Positions 9,148 to 16,680 of a DNA stretch of 49,066 nucleotides are shown in pieces. The DNA is taken from assembly GCA_900767815.1 (NCBI GenBank), contig CAAGAM010000186.1, forward strand, positions 1 through 49,066, given 5' to 3'. The stretch comes from Clostridia bacterium. GTDB lineage: Bacteria; Bacillota; Clostridia; Christensenellales; Borkfalkiaceae. The notes under the pieces were generated by a model. That model made no database searches. It was not told where the DNA came from and saw only the letters and a list, made by a program, of their open reading frames with translations. Position 1 is the first letter of the stretch. Every line of letters begins with the position of its first letter. Both the position numbers and the translations under genes were made by a program.

Positions 9148-9235
9148 ATTTTATTATCCCGAAGTTTTTACTCGCAATCCCTTTATTTATATGGGTTGCA
9201 GCTTAAACTTCGGGATTACTATTTCCTCGGCATAA
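9148..9235 (-). repeat. RIT right terminal inverted repeat (88 bp)
   Basis: Inverted copy of 5382-5469 with two mismatches. It contains the same nested dyad (AAACTTCGGGAT / ATCCCGAAGTTT arms), so each end of the element can fold on itself as well as pair with the other. Confidence 0.9.
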
Positions 9236-9269
9236 CTTTGATTATTCCGATGTCGGAATAATCAAAGTT
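9234..9269 (+). repeat. Perfect 17-bp palindrome at the right RIT junction
   Basis: AACTTTGATTATTCCGA (9234-9250) is followed by TG and then its exact reverse complement (9253-9269). It sits between the right inverted repeat and the resumption of the methyltransferase, and has no counterpart at the left end. It is not part of the gene, because the codons on either side of the whole insertion join precisely. Confidence 0.85.
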
Positions 9270-10174
9270 TATCCAAGGCGGGAAATCGGCAGGGAATGAG
9301 CAAAAACGGCGGAACGCGCAGCGGTCTGCTTTGGCAAGTTGAAATACTTTTGCAGGAGATGAAAGAACTTCCGCAGGTTTTGCTAATGGAAAACGTCCCC
9401 GACGTCTTGGCTGACAACAACAAAAAAGACTTTTTTCTATGGTGTTCGTTTTTGGAAAGTCTGGGTTACACGAACAGATATGCGTTACTGAACGCAAAGG
9501 ACTTCGATATACCGCAAAGCCGCGAAAGGTGCTATATGCTGAGTTGGTTGGACGATAGAAATTATTATATTTTTCCGCAAGGCAAGCAGAAAACGAGAAA
9601 GCTGAAAGACATGCTTGAATCCTACGTCCCCGAAAAGTATTATTTAAAGCCGAAAGAAATAGAGTCTTTGAATTTAGGTTGTGTTGCGGACAGTCGGAGA
9701 TTTTACAGGCAAGCATTCGAAACGGTTAAGGGAGGTAACTGCGAGTGCGGCGATACGATCGACGCGTTCAATATGAGGGTAAATAAAAGCGGAATTTCGC
9801 CTACTATAACGACTCGTCCCGAAGGTTTTAAGACGGCTATAATCGTTGTAGACGATCCTATCGTTTACGACGGATACAACGGAACGGTAAAGCGAAACGG
9901 CGGCTACGTCGGAACGCTTACCACTAATTGCGGGGCAGACTTAAAGCGTAACGGACAAGGGGTAATAGAGTCGACAACGCGGATAAGGAAACTAACGCCG
10001 AAAGAATGCTGGCGGCTTATGGGCTTTGACGACGAAAGTTATAGCAGAGCAGCAAAAGTAACGAGTCATTCAAAACTATATAAACAGGCGGGCAACTCGA
10101 TAGTAGTGGACGTTTTAATGGAAATATTTAGAGAACTGTTCTGAAATTTTTAGTCGGAAAGTCGTTTCCTATTT

Positions 10175-10379
10175 GGTTGCAGGAATAAGCGAAGGGGTTG
10201 CAGTAGCACCCCTTCGCGTTTTACAGCGGACGGCAACGCCGACCGCATAAGGAATTTTGAGAAAAACGGGCAAGGGGTTGCAAAATAAGACAAATTCAGA
10301 GAAAAGAGTCGGGTATTACAAAATACGGCGAAACAAAAAGAAAAAACAAGGCGTTGCAGAGTGCAAAGGAGGAAAAACT
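10175..10379 (+). other. Repeat- and hairpin-rich leader of the mobilisation genes, candidate oriT
   Basis: About 235 bases without a gene lie before the relaxosome gene. GTTGCA occurs four times: within GGTTGCA at 10175-10181, 10196-10202 and 10276-10282, and within CGTTGCA at 10352-10358. A compact hairpin (GCGG-A-CGGC / GCCG-A-CCGC) occupies 10226-10246. Origins of transfer commonly lie just upstream of the accessory and relaxase genes and carry such inverted and direct repeats. The oriT assignment is inferred; no nick site was recognised. Confidence 0.35.
10189..10222 (+). terminator. Stem-loop terminator after the methyltransferase
   Basis: A 10-bp perfect stem (GCGAAGGGGT 10189-10198 with ACCCCTTCGC 10208-10217) is followed by G and TTTT. 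It lies 45 bases after the methyltransferase stop and insulates it from the mobilisation genes. Confidence 0.65.
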
Positions 10380-10787
10380 ATGTCCGAGCCGAAAGATAAA
10401 AGAAAATTCGCGCTATGGGTACGCGAAGAAACGATGGAAAAAGTAGAGAAATTATACCGCGCGGAAAACGTTAAAAGCCGCTCGGAATTTATAGAGAAAG
10501 CAATCAATTTCTATTGCGGCTATCTTACGGCGAACGAAGGCAAAGAATACTTCCCGCAAGTTATCGTTGCTACCTTGCAAGGCACGCTCGGCGCGTTTGA
10601 AAATCGCATGGCGAGCCTGCTGTTCAAAATGGCGGTGGAACTTTCAATGTCGTTACACGTTACGGCGGCAAACAGCGAGATTGATGAAGGAACGCTTGCA
10701 AAACTTCGCGGTCTTTGCGTGGACGAAGTAAAGCGTATTCGCGGCGCGGTATCGTTCGACGACGCGTATAAATTTCAGAAAGGGTAA
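10380..10787 (+). CDS. Ribbon-helix-helix relaxosome accessory protein
   Basis: 135 residues from ATG 10380, chosen because AAGGAGG (10367-10373) sits 6 bases upstream. A longer frame back to 10257 has no ribosome site. Residues about 8-48 look like a ribbon-helix-helix DNA-binding fold (KFALWVREETMEKVEKLY, then SRSEFIEKAINFY). The rest is helical and probably mediates oligomerisation. The stop overlaps the relaxase start (TAATG), so the pair is coupled. This matches a MobC-type protein that binds the origin of transfer and loads the relaxase. The GTTGCA repeats upstream are candidate binding sites. Confidence 0.7.
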   Translation: MSEPKDKRKFALWVREETMEKVEKLYRAENVKSRSEFIEKAINFYCGYLTANEGKEYFPQVIVATLQGTLGAFENRMASLLFKMAVELSMSLHVTAANSEIDEGTLAKLRGLCVDEVKRIRGAVSFDDAYKFQKG

Positions 10788-12736
10788 TGGCAAGGCTGAT
10801 TGTAAAGTGGCGGTATATCAAGCCCGGCGCGCCCAAGCAAGTCGAGCATTACGTCGACTATATCGCAACGCGTGAGGGCGTGGAAATCGAGGGCGAACAA
10901 TGGAAGGACGAACCCGCCACGAAAGAACAGGAAAAGTTGGTTAATCGACTTATAGCCGACTTTCCCGATAGTAAAGACAGTTTTGAGTATCAGGATTACG
11001 CGACGGCAAAGACGAAATATACGGCAACGACGTTTATAGACAAAGCGATAGAAGAGAACGTTGACAGGATAGGCAAGAAAGAAAACTATATCGGGTATAT
11101 AGCGATGCGCCCGCGTGTTGAGAAGTCGGGCGCGCACGGGTTGTTCTCTTATTCGGACGAGCCTATAAAACTATCCAAAGTGGCGAAAGAAGTCGGCAAT
11201 CACGACGGAGTAGTTTGGACGACGGTAATATCATTAAAACGCGAGGACGCGGCAAAACTCGGCTATGATAATCTTCCGGCTTGGAAAACGCTCTTGCGGG
11301 CGAAGTCGCAGGGCCTTGCAAACGCTATGGGTGTGCCTATAACGGATATGAAATGGTATGCGGCGTTTCATAACGAGAGCGGTCATCCGCACGTCCATCT
11401 CGTTTCGTATTCGACGGGCAAAGAACCGTATATGACGAGGCAAGGACTTGAAAATTTAAAAGCCGCTTATGCGCACGAGATATTTAAAAACGATTTATAC
11501 GAAATTTACGAAAAGCAGACGGAATACCGCGACGAGCTTCGTACCAAGAGTAAAGAAAAAATAGCGGAAACTATACGCAGGATAAACGACAAAAATTACG
11601 AAAACGAAACGATTGAACTAATGCTGAAAGCACTTGCCGAAAAACTGCAAAAGCATAAGGGAAAGAAAGTTTACGGATATCTTCCGAAAGATGTCAAAAA
11701 CCTTGTTAACGGTGTTATAGACGAACTTATGCGAGATAGCGACTTACAAAAACTATACGAATTGTGGAACGAACAGCGCGAAAACGTATTGAAAACTTAT
11801 CGGGATAAAATACCCTCAAGGTTGCCGCTTTCGGCAAACGAAGAATTCAAATCTGTAAGGAACGCGGTAATTGCCGAAGCGATGAATTTATCGTTTTCGG
11901 AAACGCCGACAGTAGAAGAAACTCCCACTGAACCGACGGAAAAAGAAATAGAAAAAAGCGAGAAGAAACCGAGAAAAGACTATAAAACGGCATGGCAGTT
12001 TTACGATTGGGCAAAGGCTTGCGCGGATAAAAACGGCGAGAACTACAATCCCGAATTTGCAGTGAAATTATTTACTGAAGCGGCGAGCGGCGGTATTACC
12101 GTGGCGAAATATAAACTCGGCAAAATGCTTTTAAATGGCGACAGCGTGGAGAAAGATATACCGAAAGCGGTCGAATGGTTGAAACAAGCGGCAACAGAAG
12201 AAAACGAGTTCGCGGAATATGCGCTTGGCAGGTTTTATTTAAAAGGTGTAGAGGTCGAGAAGAACGCCGTTGTTGCGGAAGAGTATTTATTGAAAGCGGC
12301 GAAACATGGCAATAAGTACGCGGAATATGTTCTCGGTAAAGAATACTTGTGCGGTGAGAATTTTCCAAAAGACGAACAAAAGGCAATAGATTATCTGAAA
12401 CGCTCTGCGGGAAAAGACTTTGATTTTGCCGAATACGCGCTTGGCAGGATGTATTTATTCGGACTCGGCGTGGAAAAAGATTTACCTCTTGCAATGGAAT
12501 ATCTCCGCTCTGCGGCGGCAAAGGGTAACGAGTACGCGGCGGAACTCATAAATCAGAAAGAGTTGTTTGATAAACAGAGTATAAGTCTTTGTATAAGCCG
12601 TTTATTCAAATATTTATGCGGAGTATTGCAAGAAAAAGCGGAAGCGGAATTCAGCGCGAAAATAACGAGAACGGATAAAAAACTCCGCCGCAGGATAGCG
12701 GAGAAAAAGCAGGCGCAAGGACTGAAATTAGAATAA
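10787..12736 (+). CDS. MobL/MobP-type relaxase with C-terminal Sel1 repeats
   Basis: A 649-residue relaxase that would nick the element at oriT and pilot the strand into the recipient. The HUH metal-binding triad is seen as HNESGHPHVHLVS near residues 194-207. The N-terminal third, including GYIAMRPRVEKSGAHGLFS, matches the MobL (MobP2/MobP3) family. After a coiled, charged linker (about 240-400) there are four tandem 36-residue Sel1-like repeats from about residue 438 to 585 (xEYALGRFYLKG, then a xAxEYLxxAA pattern). These form a helical solenoid probably used for protein contacts with the coupling protein or relaxosome. A basic tail ends the protein. It is translationally coupled to the ribbon-helix-helix gene upstream. 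Confidence 0.85.
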   Translation: MARLIVKWRYIKPGAPKQVEHYVDYIATREGVEIEGEQWKDEPATKEQEKLVNRLIADFPDSKDSFEYQDYATAKTKYTATTFIDKAIEENVDRIGKKENYIGYIAMRPRVEKSGAHGLFSYSDEPIKLSKVAKEVGNHDGVVWTTVISLKREDAAKLGYDNLPAWKTLLRAKSQGLANAMGVPITDMKWYAAFHNESGHPHVHLVSYSTGKEPYMTRQGLENLKAAYAHEIFKNDLYEIYEKQTEYRDELRTKSKEKIAETIRRINDKNYENETIELMLKALAEKLQKHKGKKVYGYLPKDVKNLVNGVIDELMRDSDLQKLYELWNEQRENVLKTYRDKIPSRLPLSANEEFKSVRNAVIAEAMNLSFSETPTVEETPTEPTEKEIEKSEKKPRKDYKTAWQFYDWAKACADKNGENYNPEFAVKLFTEAASGGITVAKYKLGKMLLNGDSVEKDIPKAVEWLKQAATEENEFAEYALGRFYLKGVEVEKNAVVAEEYLLKAAKHGNKYAEYVLGKEYLCGENFPKDEQKAIDYLKRSAGKDFDFAEYALGRMYLFGLGVEKDLPLAMEYLRSAAAKGNEYAAELINQKELFDKQSISLCISRLFKYLCGVLQEKAEAEFSAKITRTDKKLRRRIAEKKQAQGLKLE

Positions 12737-12741
12737 AATCA

Positions 12742-12778
12742 TTCGGCTGATTTAACATTCGATATTAAATCAGCCGAA
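12742..12778 (+). other. Perfect 14-bp intergenic stem-loop
   Basis: TTCGGCTGATTTAA (12742-12755) pairs exactly with 12765-12778 around a 9-base loop, between the relaxase and the Toprim gene. No T-run follows on either strand, so it is more likely an RNA-processing or stabilising structure, or a protein-binding dyad, than a terminator. Confidence 0.6.
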
Positions 12779-12808
12779 ATCATAAAACGCAGGGAGGATA
12801 GTTTGAAG

Positions 12809-13753
12809 ATGTCGGAGTTTGTATATTTCACGCCGCAAGAAAAAGAAGCGGCAAGGAATGCGGACATCGCGGAAATGTTGGAGCGGCAAGGCGAACGGTT
12901 AAAACGCAGCGGTTCGGAATACGAGTGGGGCGAAGGGAGCGGACGGGTTACGATACGCGGCAATCTATGGTATCATCAGTACGAGCAAAAGGGCGGCAAC
13001 GCCGTGTCGTTCGTGCAGAAATTTATGGATAAAACCTACGTGGAGGCGATGAAATTCATTCTCGGTGACGGTGCGGGCGAGGTGAAGCAAGCCGAGCCGA
13101 AACAGGCTAAAGCAAAAGAAAAAAGGCAATTCGAACCGCCTGCGCTTGCCGAAGAACCGAGAAAGGCGTATGCGTATTTAAACGTTCGGCGCGGGATACC
13201 GAAAGAAATATTAGTGCCGTTTTTCAAAAAGAAACTCATAGGCGAAACGAAGAAGTACGCGAACGTTGCGTTTATGGGTTACGACACGAACGGAAATTTG
13301 AAACACGTTAATCTGCGTACTACCTATGCAAATTCCACGTTCAAAGGCAACGCTCCCGGTTGTACGCCCGAATACTCGTTCCATTACGCAGGGCATGGCG
13401 AAAAGCTGTATTTATTCGAAGCGCCCATAGATATGCTTTCGTTTATAGCGATGAAAGGCGAGGGGTGGCAGGAACAATCATACTCGGCGTGTTGCGGCGT
13501 GAGCGATAAAGTGCTGTTCCAAATGCTGAAAGACAATCCGAATATAAAGAAAGTGTTTTTATGTCTGGACAATGACTGGGCGGGACGAGTCGCAGAATAT
13601 AGAATCGCAGAAAAACTGAAAGAAAACGGGGTTGAGTTTAATATAAAAATACCGAAAGGCAAGGACTGGAACGACGACCTTTTGACGGCGAAGGAACAAA
13701 AAATACTACGAAATACGGAGGTGAAAGAATGTCGGGAATTACGATACTCATAA
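12809..13753 (+). CDS. DUF3991 and Toprim domain protein (primase-like)
   Basis: 314 residues from ATG 12809; a TTG at 12803 is also possible because GGGAGG (12792-12797) lies 5 bases before it. Residues about 110-190 resemble DUF3991. The C-terminus is Toprim-like, with the conserved Glu in LFEAPIDMLSF near residue 203 and the DxD in FLCLDNDWAG near 250. The N-terminus (GNLWYHQYEQKGGNAVSFV) resembles the CHC2-like region of DnaG-type primases without clear zinc cysteines. Such proteins travel with relaxases in Clostridia elements and may prime complementary strand synthesis after transfer. The end overlaps the coupling-protein gene by 25 bases. Confidence 0.8.
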   Translation: MSEFVYFTPQEKEAARNADIAEMLERQGERLKRSGSEYEWGEGSGRVTIRGNLWYHQYEQKGGNAVSFVQKFMDKTYVEAMKFILGDGAGEVKQAEPKQAKAKEKRQFEPPALAEEPRKAYAYLNVRRGIPKEILVPFFKKKLIGETKKYANVAFMGYDTNGNLKHVNLRTTYANSTFKGNAPGCTPEYSFHYAGHGEKLYLFEAPIDMLSFIAMKGEGWQEQSYSACCGVSDKVLFQMLKDNPNIKKVFLCLDNDWAGRVAEYRIAEKLKENGVEFNIKIPKGKDWNDDLLTAKEQKILRNTEVKECRELRYS

Positions 13754-15663
13754 TAGCGGCAGCGGCAATGGCATGTACGCTCGGCGGCGTATCGCTTTTG
13801 GCGCACGTTTATACGCTGAATAGCATCAAAAGCAAGACGGTGGGCGACGGACAACACGGCTCGGCGCAGTGGGCGACGAAAAGCGAAATAAAGCGGGTTT
13901 ACAGGCATATTCCGTTCACGCCGGACAAGTGGCGGGCGCAGGCGAAAAACGGCGTTAAACCGACTTATACGGGCGGTAAACGCAAAAGAACGAGAGAGGA
14001 AGAATTGCCGCAAGGAATCATCGTCGGGTGTAAAGGAGGAAAGAAAAACACTACGGCAATGGTGGATACGGGCGATGTTCACGCGCTTATGATAGGCGCG
14101 GCGGGCGTAGGTAAAACGGCATACTGGTTGTACCCTTGTATCGAATACGCCTGTGCGAGCGGAATGTCGTTTTTATCTACCGATACCAAGGGCGACGTTA
14201 TGCGAAACTACGGCGGCGTGGCGAAAGAATACGGGTATAACGTGTCCGTAATTGATTTAAGAAATCCGACGAAATCCAACGGCAACAATTTGCTGAATCT
14301 CGTAAATAAGTATATGGATTTATACAAGGAACACCCGAACCAACTCGCGTATAAAGCCAAAGCGGAAAAGTATGCGAAAATTATATCAAAAACGATAATT
14401 CTGTCGGGTGCAGAGTCGGCGTCGTTCGGGCAGAACGCATACTTTTACGACGCGGCGGAAGGCATACTCACGGCAACGATACTGCTCGTGGCGGAATTTT
14501 GCGAACCGCAGAAACGGCATATCGTATCCGTATTCAAGATTATACAGGAACTGCTTGCGCCGTCGGAGAAACGAAACAAGAATCAGTTTCAGGAACTGAT
14601 GTCGTTACTTCCGAACGACCACAAGGCGAAATGGTTTGCGGGCGCGGCGTTGAACGCGTCTGATCAATCTATGGCAAGCGTTATGTCTACCGCGCTTTCA
14701 AGACTTAACGCGTTTCTCGATTCCGAACTCGAACAAATACTTTGTTTCGATACGGAGATAGACGCGGAAAAGTTTTGCTCGGAAAAGTCCGCCATATTTA
14801 TCATAATGCCCGAAGAAGCTCCCACGACGTTCTTTATGATTTCGCTTATCATTCAGCAGTTATACCGAGAGATATTAGCGGTAGCCGACGAAGAGGGCGG
14901 CAAACTTAAAAACCGTTGCATCTTCTTTTGCGACGAGTTCGGAACGCTCCCGAAGATACAGGATGCGGAAATGATATTCTCGGCATCGCGTTCGCGCAGA
15001 CTTCAAATCGTGCCTATAATTCAAAGTTTTTCACAGTTAGATAAAAACTACGGCAAGGAAGGCGAAGAGATTATCGTGGATAATACGCAGCTCACGATTT
15101 TCGGCGGGTTTGCTCCGAACAGTCCGTCTGCGGAAGTTTTATCCAAAGCACTCGGTACGAGAACGGTGCTGACGGGTTCGGTGAATAAGGGAAAGAACGA
15201 TCCGTCCGAATCTCTGCAAATGACGGAACGACCGCTTATGAGCGCGGACGAATTAAAAGCGATGCCGAAAGGACAATTCGTCGTAATGAAAACAGGTGCG
15301 CACCCGATGAAAGTGAGATTAAAATTGTCCTTCGACTGGGGAATATCTTTCGGCGAGCCGTATACCGTAAAGGAGAACGCGAACCGAAAAGTGGAATATG
15401 CCGAGAAGAAAGAACTTGTAGAGAAAATCGTGGAGAAATACTGTCCCGATCTGAAAGACGAAACGGAAGAAAAATCGAAAACTCGCGGCGGTATAGGCGG
15501 ACAATCGCAAGTGGAAAGCAGGCGGCATTTTGCGAACGATTTGCGGACGAACAGGCCGTTTTTAAGGACTTCTTCGATTAAAAGACAGTACCCGTTGCCG
15601 CCGACGACGGAAGAAACGGACGAGATGGATGAAACGGAGCAAAAAGACAATGAGCCGACTTGA
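13729..15663 (+). CDS. VirD4/TraG-type coupling ATPase
   Basis: A 644-residue coupling protein that links the relaxosome to the secretion channel. The N-terminal membrane segment (residues 3-27) anchors it. Walker A (GAAGVGKTA) is near residue 124, and a Walker B region (FFCDEFGTLP) near 398 is followed by a TraG-like RSRRLQIVPIIQSFSQL stretch. It resembles the CD1115-type VirD4 of Tn1549-like elements. ATG 13729 sits behind GGAGGTGA, inside the previous gene. The tail from about 560 is charged and disordered. Gene order (relaxase, Toprim, VirD4) supports one mobilisation operon. Confidence 0.88.
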   Translation: MSGITILIIAAAAMACTLGGVSLLAHVYTLNSIKSKTVGDGQHGSAQWATKSEIKRVYRHIPFTPDKWRAQAKNGVKPTYTGGKRKRTREEELPQGIIVGCKGGKKNTTAMVDTGDVHALMIGAAGVGKTAYWLYPCIEYACASGMSFLSTDTKGDVMRNYGGVAKEYGYNVSVIDLRNPTKSNGNNLLNLVNKYMDLYKEHPNQLAYKAKAEKYAKIISKTIILSGAESASFGQNAYFYDAAEGILTATILLVAEFCEPQKRHIVSVFKIIQELLAPSEKRNKNQFQELMSLLPNDHKAKWFAGAALNASDQSMASVMSTALSRLNAFLDSELEQILCFDTEIDAEKFCSEKSAIFIIMPEEAPTTFFMISLIIQQLYREILAVADEEGGKLKNRCIFFCDEFGTLPKIQDAEMIFSASRSRRLQIVPIIQSFSQLDKNYGKEGEEIIVDNTQLTIFGGFAPNSPSAEVLSKALGTRTVLTGSVNKGKNDPSESLQMTERPLMSADELKAMPKGQFVVMKTGAHPMKVRLKLSFDWGISFGEPYTVKENANRKVEYAEKKELVEKIVEKYCPDLKDETEEKSKTRGGIGGQSQVESRRHFANDLRTNRPFLRTSSIKRQYPLPPTTEETDEMDETEQKDNEPT

Positions 15664-15919
15664 TTTTTTATACTCAAGCGACGTTTCGTCGAAAGCGGTT
15701 GCCGTCTTTTTATATCTGCTCGACCATGCGAACAAGCAAGGCGAGTGCTGGCCGGCAATACCTACTATAGCGGAAGATCTGAAAGTGTCAGAATCGACGG
15801 TTCGGCGGGCGTTGAAAGAACTGAAAAAGGCAGGGCTTCTGACGACCGAGCAGCGATTTCGGCAAAACGGCGGCAAAAGCAGTTTGTGTTACAAAATAAA
15901 AAGCGGTGTTCCGCCGTAA
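15650..15919 (+). CDS. Winged-helix DNA-binding protein (HTH_36, replication-initiator type)
   Basis: 89 residues from ATG 15650, overlapping the coupling-protein stop by 14 bases. A longer frame from 15629 has no better ribosome site. The helix-turn-helix is seen as IPTIAEDLKVSESTVRRALKEL (residues about 36-57) with a wing after it. This is the HTH_36 domain found in the RepA-like proteins of Clostridia conjugative elements. The full RepA is longer, so this is a short stand-alone or truncated form. It could regulate the transfer genes or act in replication. It is the last recognisable conjugation-type gene before the AT-rich boundary. Confidence 0.7.
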   Translation: MSRLDFLYSSDVSSKAVAVFLYLLDHANKQGECWPAIPTIAEDLKVSESTVRRALKELKKAGLLTTEQRFRQNGGKSSLCYKIKSGVPP

Positions 15920-15940
15920 AAACGACCGTCGGAACGCCGC
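15903..15940 (-). terminator. Stem-loop at the end of the conjugation module
   Basis: An 11-bp stem (15903-15913 with 15930-15940, one G-T pair) overlaps the stop of the winged-helix gene. On the minus strand it is followed by CTTTTTATTTT, so it fits a terminator for leftward transcription. On the plus strand only A-rich DNA follows. Confidence 0.45.
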
Positions 15941-16411
15941 CGAAAAAATATTATTTACTTACAAGGGCGAATTCTACCCATTTTATGACAGGTGGCAGGT
16001 GTCATCATGACGGGAGAATGTGAACGTACCCAAGGGAACGATTAAAAGCAGAGAAAGTAAGTAAGACAATAAACGGAAATAATAACATGGCATTGAGAGA
16101 AATTTATCCTAAATGACGTAACCTTAAAAGTGTATTCAAAAAACATTGAAGAAACTACTAAAAAATAACGTCGGACATAAAAATGCCGTAATGCTGAAAA
16201 TCTGTAGAGTTGTTTGGCTTTTTATTGCATTTCCGTAACAAGTGAAAAGCGAGGGCGTTTTATTGAAATATTTTTTTTGTTGCTTAGAAGAAATTGTGTA
16301 GTTTTTATGTATATATTACTCGGTATTTTGCAGGGAATTACTTCTACTTGAAAAACCTATAATCTTATTGATCTTATTCATTAAAAAATTTATAGATAAA
16401 GTTAAAACTGT
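15941..16411. other. AT-rich non-coding boundary region
   Basis: About 470 bases without a supported gene between the conjugation module and the sugar operon. Near its start is a repeat-rich site (15985-16011): ATGACA 15985-15990 and TGTCAT 16000-16005 flank a GGTGGCAGG centre, followed by CATGAC. A nine-codon frame, MALREIYPK, lies about 16087-16116 and may be a gene fragment. Base composition becomes clearly more AT-rich after about 16.1 kb. Confidence 0.5.
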
Positions 16412-16476
16412 TTCGAAAAATCTTATTTTTGTTTCGTTTTCACTATTGATTTTTTCCTTGTGTATGTGGTATAATA
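16412..16476 (+). promoter_or_regulatory. Sugar-operon promoter with AraC-type operator
   Basis: A 38-bp motif at 16412-16449 is 35/38 identical to 43603-43640. It holds TTTCG at 16412 and again at 16433, 21 bp apart. An extended -10 (TGG-TATAAT, hexamer 16471-16476) with TTGATT 18 bp upstream (16447-16452) follows. The leader to the first gene is about 200 bases and contains a dyad GTTTC-N7-GAAAC at 16508-16524. The likely activator is the AraC-family protein encoded at 42704-43561. Confidence 0.72.
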
Positions 16477-16680
16477 TTTATGTTGAAAACTTAGGCAAAA
16501 AATTGAGGTTTCGAGCGATGAAACTAAAACTTGTAATGGAATTTTAATGTTGAAATTTTGCGAAATTGACTATCGATATTTCCAAAAGAGACGTATTTTG
16601 TTTAATTCTATAGAAATAATTTGATAAGTATTGGTAATGCTTTTGAAGCGATTATTAATTATATTAGGAGAAAATGTAAT

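Larger units (their letters stand above)
5383..9268 (-). mobile_element. Recombinase-in-trio (RIT) element, 3.9 kb
   Basis: Foreign DNA between the two halves of the methyltransferase gene. It carries three overlapping tyrosine recombinase genes on the minus strand and nothing else, bounded by 88-bp near-perfect inverted repeats. That architecture is the known RIT element class. The left edge is at 5382/5383 by the restored reading frame. On the right, a 33-bp palindrome-containing segment lies between the inverted repeat and resumption of the gene at 9269. No target duplication longer than 1-2 bases is visible, as expected for tyrosine recombinases. Codon use is more even than in the flanking conjugation genes, consistent with separate acquisition. 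Confidence 0.88.
5062..10144 (+). pseudogene. C5-cytosine DNA methyltransferase split by a RIT element
   Basis: Two pieces, 5062-5382 (107 codons) and 9269-10144 (291 codons plus stop), join in frame to give a 398-residue enzyme, the usual length for the family. The first piece has motif I (ELFAGIG), the EID motif and catalytic motif IV ending SFPCTD. The second resumes LSKAGNRQGMSKNGGTRSG, then motif VI (MENV), motif VIII (QSRER), a target-recognition region and motifs IX-X (RKLTP, GNSIVVDVL). Joined, PCTD-LSKAG matches intact homologues, so the insertion is exact to within 1-2 bases. As it stands, the N-terminal frame runs into the element and stops at 5430 after 16 foreign residues. The second piece could at best start at ATG 9296 without the catalytic cysteine. 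The enzyme is presumably inactive unless the element excises. It probably served as the element's orphan protective methylase. Confidence 0.9.

Noticed and set aside
9296..10144. A free-standing methyltransferase starting at ATG 9296
   Set aside because: It lacks the AdoMet motif and catalytic cysteine, has no ribosome site, and joins in frame to the 5062-5382 piece; it is the 3' half of a split gene.
15048..15758. Open frame of 236 codons on the minus strand
   Set aside because: Shadow of the VirD4 coupling protein; Ser/Phe-rich with no domain.
15963..15974. AAGGGCGAATTC, reminiscent of a cloning-vector junction
   Set aside because: Only 12 bases match and the sequence on both sides is not vector-like; chance is the simpler reading.
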